NCBI GenBank assembly: GCA_049323895.1
Contig: JBMOKT010000039.1
Location: 62,001-126,000, forward strand
DNA length: 64,000 nucleotides
Origin: JBMOKT01 sp049323895
GTDB taxonomy: Bacteria > Bacillota > Peptococcia > Peptococcales > BICA1-8
Direction of reading: 5' to 3'
Shown here: positions 50,548 to 58,481 of the stretch, in pieces
Layout: the number at the start of each line of letters is the position of its first letter
How positions within the stretch are numbered: the first letter of the stretch is position 1
Position numbers and translations under genes: made by a program
Notes under the pieces: generated by a model
Seen by the model: the letters and a program-made list of their open reading frames with translations, nothing else
Databases searched by the model: none
Told to the model about the DNA's origin: nothing

Positions 50548-51477
50548 TCAGCATGTTGTTTTAAATTTATTAAGTAATCTTAGATAGTGATTTGCCTCCC
50601 GTAATGTGTGGTCGCCAAGCAGAGGCAAAATAATTGATTTTATATTACACTCTAGCAATCCTCTAGTACCTTGCGCCTTAAAATCCCTTATATTTTTAGT
50701 GGCATTTAGACTTTCTGCCGTTACTTGAGGGAAAAGTACTGGATTTTTATGAGCCTCTTCTGCCTCTTTAGTCAACTGGTCAAACTCATTTGCAAAGTTA
50801 TGTGCCAGATTGAAGAGGTTTTCTTCTGTTGGGTCTAAGAAACCTCTTATAAACTTTGCATGCTCTGCCATTATTCTGTTCCAAAATACTTCAAATTCCA
50901 AAGCTTCTCTTTCTGTATCAATTGCATCACGATTTTGGAGCCTGGTTAATTGTCTTAAATAAAAAACAGCTTCTCTTCTTATATGATCTAATAACAAAGG
51001 ATAGTTATGGGCAAATAGGCGACAGGCAAGAACATCATTAAGAACTCTTGATTTAAAACTTGCAACTTGATTGGCTAAAATAATTGCATTATGGTTAAGC
51101 ATACATACTCTTTGTTCAAGTACTGGGTTATATGGGATGGGGGCATTATTTCCCCCTAATCCTTGTTCCGCCCGTGTTATGTCTATTTGGATTGGTATTC
51201 CAGTATAGAATTGCGTTGCCAATTCGGCATTTAGAGTATATGGCGTGATCAATTCCCCTGAAGAAACTACCTCCTTACTTATTATACCATTAGCAAGACA
51301 CGCTGTTTCGGCCAACAAGTTGGAGAACTGTATTTTTAAATCATGTGCGAATTGACTAAGTTCATAATCTTTAGGTACAAATGCTGCCTCCATAAAGATT
51401 AAATGTTCTTTCATAATACGGGCAAAAAAAAGATTTATCTCTAATGATTGTCTAATAAAGTCATTAAAACTTAACAA
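50548..51477 (-). CDS. DUF2935 domain protein
   Basis: 309 residues from a TTG with GGAGGAGTT upstream. Two similar helical halves: RQSLEINLFFARIMKEHLIFM (about 9-29) and the matching EALEFEVFWNRIMAEHAKFI (about 189-208). Each half has E/H residues (MKEH, MAEH) able to bind metal, as expected of the DUF2935 four-helix bundle. The role is unknown; related proteins occur in spore-forming Firmicutes. Single-gene unit facing jetD. Confidence 0.85.
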   Translation of the reverse strand: MLSFNDFIRQSLEINLFFARIMKEHLIFMEAAFVPKDYELSQFAHDLKIQFSNLLAETACLANGIISKEVVSSGELITPYTLNAELATQFYTGIPIQIDITRAEQGLGGNNAPIPYNPVLEQRVCMLNHNAIILANQVASFKSRVLNDVLACRLFAHNYPLLLDHIRREAVFYLRQLTRLQNRDAIDTEREALEFEVFWNRIMAEHAKFIRGFLDPTEENLFNLAHNFANEFDQLTKEAEEAHKNPVLFPQVTAESLNATKNIRDFKAQGTRGLLECNIKSIILPLLGDHTLREANHYLRLLNKFKTTC

Positions 51478-51654
51478 TTTAACTCCTCCTTATATTTAGG
51501 TTATATAATATAATATTTGCTTTTAAAACATAATGCTACTTAAGGGGACAATTTGAATATTATAGGAGTTTTCTTACTGCACTAGCTGGCTTATATAGTT
51601 GACGTAGTATATATTTTTATATATAATTTCACTTGACTAAAAATAAATAAAAAC

Positions 51655-51886
51655 AATGATAGGAAGTAGTAAAGCGTTTAGCTTTTCAGAGAGTTGCCGG
51701 GTGGTGTGAGGCAATAAGAATTAGGCGTTTGAACTCGTCCTTGAGTTATGCAGGTGAATTGCTAGTAGTCTGTATCGGTTAGCTCCCGTTATGAGGCATA
51801 AAGAGGATAGGAAGTACCCTATCAACTTGGGTGGTATCGCGAGACAACCTCTCGTCCCAAATAGGGATGAGGGGTATTTTTATTTA
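51655..51886 (+). promoter_or_regulatory. T-box leader controlling leuS
   Basis: The T-box core AACTTGGGTGGTATCGCG (51824-51841) precedes a CCTCTCGTCCC / GGGATGAGGGG terminator with T-tract (51846-51886). AGAGAG and GGTGGTGTGAGG mark stem I; GAACTCGTCC (51731-51740) holds a CTC leucine codon as the probable specifier. Uncharged tRNA-Leu would favour the antiterminator and let leuS be read. A TTGACT box at 51633 may be its -35. The terminator is followed by about 175 bases of repeats before leuS. Confidence 0.92.
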
Positions 51887-51892
51887 AGACCA

Positions 51893-52040
51893 GGCTAATG
51901 GACAATAGTTAATAGCTAAGGGCTTAAACTAATACTATCGGCTATCAGCTATCAGTCAACATCTATGAATAAAATGTAATTTCTAGTCACTAGTCACCAG
52001 TCACTGAGTTACTAGCCACTAGCCACTAACAACTAGCAAC
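51893..52040. repeat. degenerate heptamer repeats between the T-box and leuS
   Basis: CTATCGGCTATCAGCTATCAG, then CTAGTCACTAGTCACCAGTC, then AACTAGC-type units (ACTAGCCACTAGCCACTAAC, CTAGCAACTAA). At least a dozen imperfect 7-base units in two blocks, transcribed as part of the leuS 5' untranslated region. Confidence 0.7.
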
Positions 52041-52061
52041 TAATACAAGGGGGTTTAATAT

Positions 52062-54539
52062 ATGGATGAGCGCTATAACTATATGGCCATTGAAGATAAA
52101 TGGCAGAGGAAATGGGCAGAAGAAAATGCTTATAAAACAGTAGAAAGGGAGGACAAGCCTAAATACTACTGTTTAGAGATGTTCCCATATCCATCGGGCA
52201 ACCTGCATATGGGTCATGTCCGCAACTACTCTATAGGTGATGTAGTAGCAAGGTTTAAAACGATGCAGGGCTACAATGTTCTACACCCCATGGGCTGGGA
52301 TGCTTTTGGCTTGCCGGCAGAAAATGCCGCCATTAAGCATGGTGTTGCTCCGGCTAAGTGGACCTGGGAGAATATAGCCAACATGCGCCGTCAATTGAAG
52401 GCAATGGGCATCAGCTATGATTGGGAGAGGGAAGTGGCTTCCTGTCATCCTGATTACTACAAATGGACCCAGTGGTTGTTTTTGCAGCTGTATAATAATG
52501 GTTTAGCCTATAAAAAGAAGGCTTCTGTCAACTGGTGTCCTTCCTGTCAAACAGTTTTGGCCAACGAGCAGGTTGTTGATGGCGCCTGTGAACGTTGTGA
52601 CAGCGAGGTTGAAAAAAAGGCACTAGAGCAATGGTTCTTTAAGACAACTGCTTATGCTGACAGATTACTGGATGATTTAGAGAAACTGCCCGGTTGGCCG
52701 GAAAAAGTAAAAATCATGCAGGAAAATTGGATTGGCCGCAGTGAAGGAGCCAGAATCAAGTTTACTGTAAAAGAAACGGGAGATGACCTGGAGGTATTTA
52801 CTACCCGTCACGATACTGTTTTTGGGGTTACTTATATGGTGCTTGCACCGGAACATCCATTGGTAGAAAAGCTTACTAAGGGAACCCAATACGAAGAGCG
52901 GGTACAGGAATTCATTAAAAATGTCCAAAAACTCAGTGAAGTAGACCGTACTTCCACAGATTTGGAGAAGGAAGGCATATTTATTGGGGCCCATGCCGCA
53001 AATCCTTTAAATGGAGAATCAGTTCCAATCCTAATCGGCAACTATGTTTTGATGGAATACGGAACAGGGGCTGTAATGGGTGTACCTGCCCATGATGAGC
53101 GTGACTTTAAGTTTGCCAAAAAGTATAACCTGGAAATCAGAGTAGTTATTCAGCCCCCAGGAAAAGAATTAAAAGCCGAAGAAATGGAAGAAGCCTCCAC
53201 GGAAGACGGGATAATGGTTAATTCCGGTGATTTCTCAGGCCTTCCCAATAGGGAAGGGATGCTCAAAATAGTAGAGTTTTTGAAGAAAAACAACTGCGGT
53301 CAGGGACAGGTTAACTACAGGCTTAGGGATTGGCTGATTTCCCGCCAGCGGTATTGGGGAGCAGCTATACCTATTGTTTATTGTGAACAGTGTGGGGTTG
53401 TGCCGGTGCCAGATAAAGATTTGCCTGTATTTCTGCCTGAGGACGTGGAATTCAGGCCATCAGGGGAATCCCCTCTAAAATATTCGCCGGAGTTTGTTAA
53501 CACCACCTGTCCTACTTGCGGCAAACCAGCCAAACGGGAAACAGATACAATGGACACCTTTGTTTGTTCCAGTTGGTATTTCTTAAGATTCTGCGACCCC
53601 AAAAACTCTGAGGAAGCTTTTAATAAGGACAAGGTTGATTATTGGATGGCTGTTGACCAGTATATTGGCGGAGTGGAGCATGCCATTTTACACTTAATGT
53701 ATGCCCGCTTCTTTACAAAGGTACTTAAGGATTTAAATTTAGTAAGCGTAGAGGAACCCTTCACTAACCTGTTAACTCAGGGAATGGTTCTAAAAGATGG
53801 TTCGAAAATGTCTAAATCCAAGGGTAATGTAGTAAGCCCTGAGGAAATTATCAATAAATATGGTGCAGATACAGCCCGCATGTTTATACTTTTTGCTGCT
53901 CCTCCTGAAAGGGATTTGGAATGGAATGACCAGGCTGTAGAGGGTTGTTACCGTTTCTTAAACAGGGTTTGGCGTTTGGCAGCAGCCTTTAATGAGGACT
54001 TAAAAGGTGTACAAGGTGAAATAGGTTCAGTAGAAGGTGCTGATAGGGAACTGCGCCGTTTAACCCACTCAACCATTAAGAAGGTTACTGAAGACGTAGC
54101 CGGAAGATTTAACTTTAATACGGCAATTAGTGCTGTTATGGAATTGGTAAATGGCTTATATAATTACAAAGATAAAGAGCAAGGAACAAATATGTTGGTG
54201 GTAAAAGAAGCTATAGAAAGCCTGATTTTAATGTTAGCTCCTTTTGCTCCCCATATTTCGGAGGAACTGTGGTCGTCCCTTGGTCATGAAAGCAGTGTAC
54301 ACCACCAAAAATGGCCGGAATATTCTCCAGAGGCATTAGTAGTTGATGAAGTTACAATAGTTGTCCAGGTTAACGGCAAAGTACGGGACAAAATTACAGT
54401 TCCCGTTAACATGGATAATAAAGAGGTTGAAGCCAAGGCTTTATCCCAGTCCAAAGTGGAAGAACAAATAAAAGGTAAAGATATTAAAAAAGTAGTAGTT
54501 ATTCCTAACAAATTGGTTAATATAGTGGCAGGAAATTAA
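52062..54539 (+). CDS. leuS: leucyl-tRNA synthetase
   Basis: 825 residues. The HIGH motif appears as PYPSGNLHMGHVRNYSIGD, the KMSKS loop as GSKMSKSKGNVVSPEEI. The editing domain (CP1, about 220-420) and a zinc-binding CP insert (CEQCGVVPVPDKDL, CPTCGKPAKRET) are present. The C-terminal anticodon domain is intact. It charges tRNA-Leu. GGGGG lies eight bases upstream of the ATG. Control is by the T-box upstream. Confidence 0.97.
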   Translation: MDERYNYMAIEDKWQRKWAEENAYKTVEREDKPKYYCLEMFPYPSGNLHMGHVRNYSIGDVVARFKTMQGYNVLHPMGWDAFGLPAENAAIKHGVAPAKWTWENIANMRRQLKAMGISYDWEREVASCHPDYYKWTQWLFLQLYNNGLAYKKKASVNWCPSCQTVLANEQVVDGACERCDSEVEKKALEQWFFKTTAYADRLLDDLEKLPGWPEKVKIMQENWIGRSEGARIKFTVKETGDDLEVFTTRHDTVFGVTYMVLAPEHPLVEKLTKGTQYEERVQEFIKNVQKLSEVDRTSTDLEKEGIFIGAHAANPLNGESVPILIGNYVLMEYGTGAVMGVPAHDERDFKFAKKYNLEIRVVIQPPGKELKAEEMEEASTEDGIMVNSGDFSGLPNREGMLKIVEFLKKNNCGQGQVNYRLRDWLISRQRYWGAAIPIVYCEQCGVVPVPDKDLPVFLPEDVEFRPSGESPLKYSPEFVNTTCPTCGKPAKRETDTMDTFVCSSWYFLRFCDPKNSEEAFNKDKVDYWMAVDQYIGGVEHAILHLMYARFFTKVLKDLNLVSVEEPFTNLLTQGMVLKDGSKMSKSKGNVVSPEEIINKYGADTARMFILFAAPPERDLEWNDQAVEGCYRFLNRVWRLAAAFNEDLKGVQGEIGSVEGADRELRRLTHSTIKKVTEDVAGRFNFNTAISAVMELVNGLYNYKDKEQGTNMLVVKEAIESLILMLAPFAPHISEELWSSLGHESSVHHQKWPEYSPEALVVDEVTIVVQVNGKVRDKITVPVNMDNKEVEAKALSQSKVEEQIKGKDIKKVVVIPNKLVNIVAGN

Positions 54540-54540
54540 A

Positions 54541-54580
54541 AGAATTAATTGAGAATTGAGAGCTGAGAATGGAGAATTAT
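54541..54580. repeat. degenerate repeats after leuS (GAGAATT units)
   Basis: GAATTAATTGAGAATTGAG, AGCTGAGAATGGAGAATTA: five variants of a GAGAATT/GAGAATG unit directly behind the leuS stop. A shorter run, CAATCACTAGTCACTAAA, is at 54746-54763. Confidence 0.55.
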
Positions 54581-54671
54581 AGATTCTGTTTCCGCTTGAT
54601 TAAAGGTAAAGGTAAGTTTGGGGGTAATTAAAGTTAGGTAAAGTTAGAGAAAAATAAAGGCGTAAAAGCGA

Positions 54672-54704
54672 AAAAATAGTCACTGGAAGGTGACTATTTT
54701 TTCT
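54672..54704 (+). terminator. terminator after leuS
   Basis: AAAATAGTCAC / GTGACTATTTT with a TGGAAG loop and further T; 130 bases after the leuS stop. Confidence 0.82.
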
Positions 54705-54761
54705 TATTAGGTTTCGTGACGTAATAATACTATATTTTAATAGTCCCAATCACTAGTCACT

Positions 54762-54785
54762 AAAACTGGCATAGCCAGTTTTATA
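54762..54785 (-). terminator. terminator of the PhoH-family gene
   Basis: Minus strand: AAAACTGGC-TAT-GCCAGTTTT, overlapping the stop codon. T-tract only within the stem. Confidence 0.6.
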
Positions 54786-56130
54786 GTCGTAATGCTCCTT
54801 CCAGTGCCAGCGGGGAACGTTCACATTCATGATCTTCTAGAGTTATTTGATAACAAAGGGGACTGCCTTTCATATTTTCCGCCGCATATACTAAACCGTT
54901 GCTGCGTTGATCAAGGTATGGATGGTCAACCTGGGTAGGATCCCCTAGAAGTACTACTTTAGTCCCTTTGCCTGCCCTGGTGATAATTCCTTTGATTCTA
55001 TTAGGAGTTAGATTTTGTGCCTCATCAATTATTAGGAAGTGCTTAACTAAAGAGCGTCCTCTTAGAAAGTTAATAGCTTCAGCCGAAATAAGCCTTCTAG
55101 TAAATAGTTCTTCTACCTTGTCAGCCAGCTTGCTTTCATTTTTATAACGCTCATTCTCATCGCTATCTACCAGAATTTCAAGGTTGTCTTTAATGGGACG
55201 CAATAGGGGGGATATTTTTTCCTGCTCAGTTCCTGGAAGGTAACCTAATTCCTCATCCATGGTTACATTAGGACGGCAGATTAAAATTCGGCGGTATTTA
55301 GAATTGTGGGTATTGTTCATAACAAAGGAAAGACCTGCTGCCAGCGCCAAAAGAGTTTTACCGCTGCCGGCAACGCCTTTAATAATACAGAGAGGGGCTT
55401 CTTCAGGTGGGCACATTAAGGCTTCAATAGCAAACCGTTGTCCTACTGTCTGGGGTTTAATTCCATAAGGAGTTTCATTTGTGTATTTTAGGGATACCAA
55501 CTTTTCTCCATCAAAGCGGGCCAGAGCCGAACCGGATTGACCTTCCGGGGCTTTTATGATAACAAATTGGTTTCGGGTAAATAAACTTTCCTGCAGATAA
55601 TTATTTAGTTCCTTCAAACTTAAGTGACCATATTTATAAAAACTATTTATTAAGCTGGGTTCACAGGTAATGGTAGTCCGTCCGGTATAATGTTCGTCCA
55701 CCCGTTCGTTTAAAAACTCCTGGGCCTCAATACCTATAGACGCAGCTTGAATTCGTTGGAATACATCCCTAGTTACTAATGCTACCTGTTTATTATCCAT
55801 TTTTAGAGCCAGACAAACTTGTAGTGCTCTGACGGCTTGGTCCTTTGGATTCCAATTGGGAGGGAGCTTTACCGTGTGATGGTTCATTTCTACCTTTAAG
55901 GTTCCACCATTTTGTAAGGATATTCCTTCGGTTAATGAACCATGCTGACTTAACTGGTCAAGTTCCCTGGCAAGTTGACGGGCATTTGCCCCTTCGTCAG
56001 TTTTAGAATTCTTAAAATTTGCTAACTGCTGGATAACAACTTCCGGTATCACAACTTCATTATCGTCAAACACATAAATTGCTTTGGGAGATTGAAGCAA
56101 TACGCTTTCAGTAAGTACGTATGTTTTCAC
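54781..56130 (-). CDS. PIN-PhoH fusion protein (PhoH2/YlaK type)
   Basis: 449 residues from a GTG with GGAGGG upstream. The first 150 residues form a PIN nuclease domain (SPKAIYVFDDNEVVIPEVVI, ARELDQLSQHG, VALVTRDVFQR); the rest is a PhoH ATPase with Walker A KGVAGSGKTLLALAAGL and Walker B HFLIIDEAQNLTPN. PIN-PhoH proteins act as ATP-dependent RNA helicase/nucleases. Single gene on the minus strand between leuS and the dsr locus. Confidence 0.92.
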   Translation of the reverse strand: MKTYVLTESVLLQSPKAIYVFDDNEVVIPEVVIQQLANFKNSKTDEGANARQLARELDQLSQHGSLTEGISLQNGGTLKVEMNHHTVKLPPNWNPKDQAVRALQVCLALKMDNKQVALVTRDVFQRIQAASIGIEAQEFLNERVDEHYTGRTTITCEPSLINSFYKYGHLSLKELNNYLQESLFTRNQFVIIKAPEGQSGSALARFDGEKLVSLKYTNETPYGIKPQTVGQRFAIEALMCPPEEAPLCIIKGVAGSGKTLLALAAGLSFVMNNTHNSKYRRILICRPNVTMDEELGYLPGTEQEKISPLLRPIKDNLEILVDSDENERYKNESKLADKVEELFTRRLISAEAINFLRGRSLVKHFLIIDEAQNLTPNRIKGIITRAGKGTKVVLLGDPTQVDHPYLDQRSNGLVYAAENMKGSPLCYQITLEDHECERSPLALEGALRL

Positions 56131-56154
56131 GAAAGTCCCTCCTTGACGATTAGC

Positions 56155-56175
56155 ATTCTAGGTGTGCCCTAGAAT
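56155..56175 (-). promoter_or_regulatory. inverted repeat in the PhoH gene leader
   Basis: ATTCTAGG-TGTGC-CCTAGAAT, a perfect 8-base inverted repeat about 25 bases upstream of the GTG start on the minus strand. Possible operator or leader hairpin. Confidence 0.4.
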
Positions 56176-56218
56176 AACATTTGTTTTGTAAAAATGAGTG
56201 AGTAAAACTATCTAGCGG

Positions 56219-56232
56219 GGTTCACCTCCTTA
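56219..56232 (-). other. perfect ribosome-binding sequence without a gene
   Basis: Minus strand TAAGGAGGTGAACC complements the 16S rRNA 3' end over ten bases, but no start codon with an open frame follows: the overlapping GTG runs five codons to TAG. The PhoH start is 90 bases away. The remaining spacer to 56471 shows nothing definite. Confidence 0.35.
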
Positions 56233-56471
56233 TTTAACTATATACTTAATTCTTTTTTTTATATCAACTACCCTTTATGGTTGTTTAAGAAAAGGTAAAA
56301 AATATGTTAAATGTTACCGAACTAAAAACGAGTGCGCTTTCTTTCATTTATAGATATAATAAAATTAAATTATTTTTAAAAGAAGATTGTTATCTGTTAT
56401 ATTAGTTAAGTAGTAGGTTGGCACGCGAAAAGATTTGTACGATATTTCACATGAGTACTGGAGGTCTTTAT

Positions 56472-57860
56472 GTGAGCACGATACCTCGCTTAGTAGTTGG
56501 TGCCTGTCAGGGGCGTTCAGGCAAAACAACCTTCACATTGGGTCTTTTACAGGCATTAAAAAACCGTGGTGTAAAGGTTCAGCCATTTAAAAAAGGACCT
56601 GACTATATAGATCCCAGTTGGCTTTCATACGCTGCAGGGAGGGAATGTCGTAATCTTGATGCATTTATGATGGACAAAGATGCCCTGCTGAAAAGTTTTG
56701 CAGTCAACTCTTTAGACAAAGAAATCAGTATTGTAGAAGGGGCTATGGGATTATTTGACGGGTTGGATTTAGAGGGCAGCGGCAGTACAGCGGAAATTGC
56801 TTATATGCTAAATGCCCCTGTTATACTGGTAGTCAACTGTTCACGCATGACTCGCAGTGTGGCTGCATTAGTAAATGGTGTAGTAAATTTTGATCCCCGT
56901 ATAAAAATAGCAGGAGTAATTCTTAATAATGTAGCAAGATCTCGTCATAAAAACATGCTGATTGCAGCTATCGAAAAATATTGTAATGTTCCAGTAGTAG
57001 GGATTATACCTAAATCAAATGAATTGGTTATTCCCGATAGGCATTTGGGCCTAGTCCCAGCCAATGAACAGGAAGAACTGATGGGTTCGGTAGCAAACCT
57101 GGGACGTATAGTTGAAGAAAATGTTGATATTGATAAATTGTTGGAAATTGCCAATTGTGCTCCGGCCTTAGGGGATTTAAAAAATTACAAGGCTGCAGGA
57201 TTCCTCGATGCAAAGGTAAAAATAGGTGTTATTAAGGATAGAGTATTTAGCTTTTATTATCCTGAGAACCTGGAGGCTTTGAGGGAAAATGGCGCAGAAA
57301 TTATTTATATAGATTCATTAGCTGACAGCAATCTGCCATCTATAGACGCTCTTTATATTGGGGGCGGTTTCCCTGAAATGTTTTCAAAAGAACTGGAAGA
57401 AAATCAAAATCTCCGTGTGGAAATAAAAAAGGTCATCGAGGAAGGTCTTCCCGTCTATGCCGAATGTGGCGGTCTTATGTATCTGGGCAGGAAAATTTGC
57501 TGGGATACAAAATGTTACAATATGGTTGGTGCTTTGCCCTTTGATGTAAGTATGGAAAAAAAACCTCAGGGGCATGGTTATACAATAAATAAAGTTATTG
57601 AAGGTAATCCCTTTTTGCCTGCCGGTTTGGAAATTAGAGGGCATGAGTTTCACAACTCCAAGTTGATTAACCTAGACCCAAGTACCGTCCGGTTTGGAAT
57701 GGAAGTAAAAAGGGGCAAAGGCATTACCGGCAGAGAAGATGGTGTAGTTTTTAATAATGTTTTTGCGTCTTATACTCATCTTCATGCTGCATCTGTCCCG
57801 CAATGGTCAGAAGGTATTATTAAAGCAGCTCTTAAATATAAAGGGGAACATCTCGTCTAA
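56472..57860 (+). CDS. CbiA/DsrN-type a,c-diamide synthase (probable siroheme amidase)
   Basis: 462 residues from a GTG at 56472 with GGAGGT six bases upstream; earlier in-frame TTG and ATG codons lack such a site. The N-terminal ATP-binding domain has GACQGRSGKTTFTLGL and KKGPDYIDPSWL; the C-terminal glutaminase has the nucleophile in YAECGGLMYLG and a late conserved HxH-like YTHLHA. CbiA amidates cobyrinate. In dsr loci the same family (DsrN) amidates siroheme for sulfite reductase. No cobalamin genes are nearby and dsrAB follows, so I favour the DsrN role. Confidence 0.85.
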   Translation: MSTIPRLVVGACQGRSGKTTFTLGLLQALKNRGVKVQPFKKGPDYIDPSWLSYAAGRECRNLDAFMMDKDALLKSFAVNSLDKEISIVEGAMGLFDGLDLEGSGSTAEIAYMLNAPVILVVNCSRMTRSVAALVNGVVNFDPRIKIAGVILNNVARSRHKNMLIAAIEKYCNVPVVGIIPKSNELVIPDRHLGLVPANEQEELMGSVANLGRIVEENVDIDKLLEIANCAPALGDLKNYKAAGFLDAKVKIGVIKDRVFSFYYPENLEALRENGAEIIYIDSLADSNLPSIDALYIGGGFPEMFSKELEENQNLRVEIKKVIEEGLPVYAECGGLMYLGRKICWDTKCYNMVGALPFDVSMEKKPQGHGYTINKVIEGNPFLPAGLEIRGHEFHNSKLINLDPSTVRFGMEVKRGKGITGREDGVVFNNVFASYTHLHAASVPQWSEGIIKAALKYKGEHLV

Positions 57861-57886
57861 TCGTCTTGTCGTCAAGTCGTCTTTAA
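57857..57886. repeat. degenerate repeats (GTCGTCTT units)
   Basis: GTCTAATCGTCTTGTCGTC, AAGTCGTCTTT: variants of a 7-9 base GTCGTCTT unit starting in the stop codon of the CbiA/DsrN gene. Confidence 0.55.
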
Positions 57887-57988
57887 TAACCTGGAATATT
57901 AATAATAAATTGTGCACTCTTTATCAAACATAAAAATTATAAATGGATTTCTCCGCAAAGATACCGGGTATGCAATGAATAAATTATT

Positions 57989-58022
57989 TACTAATAGACG
58001 AGTAGACGAACAGACGAATAGC
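57989..58022. repeat. degenerate repeats (TAGACGA units)
   Basis: TAATAGACGAGTAGACGAAC and AGACGAATAG: four imperfect 8-base units, roughly the complement of the array at 57857. The spacer between the two arrays has no gene. Confidence 0.6.
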
Positions 58023-58141
58023 TGGCTTATAAGTTAAGCTTATTACCAATATAAAAATCATTAACATTCTGCTTAAAGGATATTGCAATAATTTTACGAA
58101 TTATATTATACGAGTATTATGTGATTATTTTTGCAAGTACC

Positions 58142-58188
58142 CGTGAATCACTTCACAAATTGCAAAATAGTCACCTATACAATATAAA
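58142..58188 (+). promoter_or_regulatory. dsr promoter with CRP/FNR-like palindrome
   Basis: TTGCAA (58160-58165), 17 bases, TATAAA (58183-58188). Just upstream, CGTGA-ATCACT-TCACA (58142-58157) fits the CRP/FNR-family pattern TGTGA-N6-TCACA with one change; its centre is about 45 bases before the expected start, a normal activator position. Which regulator binds cannot be told. Confidence 0.55.
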
Positions 58189-58236
58189 TTAGTCTTTTTT
58201 TTAATTTAAATATTAAAACGAAAGGAGTTGTGTCTA

Positions 58237-58416
58237 ATGTTTGTTGTTGCTGTTGATGCTGAAAAATGTACTGCTTGTGGTGAATGTGCAAGTGCTTGTC
58301 CTGCTCAAGTTTTCGAAATTGAAGATGTTGCTGTAGTATCTGACAATGAATGTATGGGCTGTGAAAGTTGTGTTATGATTTGTCCCGCTGGTGCAATCAC
58401 CCTTAATGAATTCTAA
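58237..58416 (+). CDS. 2[4Fe-4S] ferredoxin of the dsr locus
   Basis: 59 residues from the ATG at 58237 (AAAGGAGTT upstream; a TTG at 58228 overlaps this site). Two C-x2-C-x2-C-x3-C motifs: CTACGECASACP and CMGCESCVMICP. A clostridial-type low-potential ferredoxin and a plausible electron donor for sulfite reductase. It is the first gene after the dsr promoter, 65 bases ahead of dsrA. Confidence 0.93.
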   Translation: MFVVAVDAEKCTACGECASACPAQVFEIEDVAVVSDNECMGCESCVMICPAGAITLNEF

Positions 58417-58481
58417 ATAATTTTGGTTTAAACAAGACGGGACCTTGTTTAAAAATAGAATTAAAATGGAGGTGTATGGAC

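Noticed and set aside
56472..57860. Cobyrinate a,c-diamide synthase of a cobalamin pathway
   Set aside because: Not excluded, but no other cobalamin gene is near and the dsr locus follows directly, so the siroheme amidase reading is preferred.
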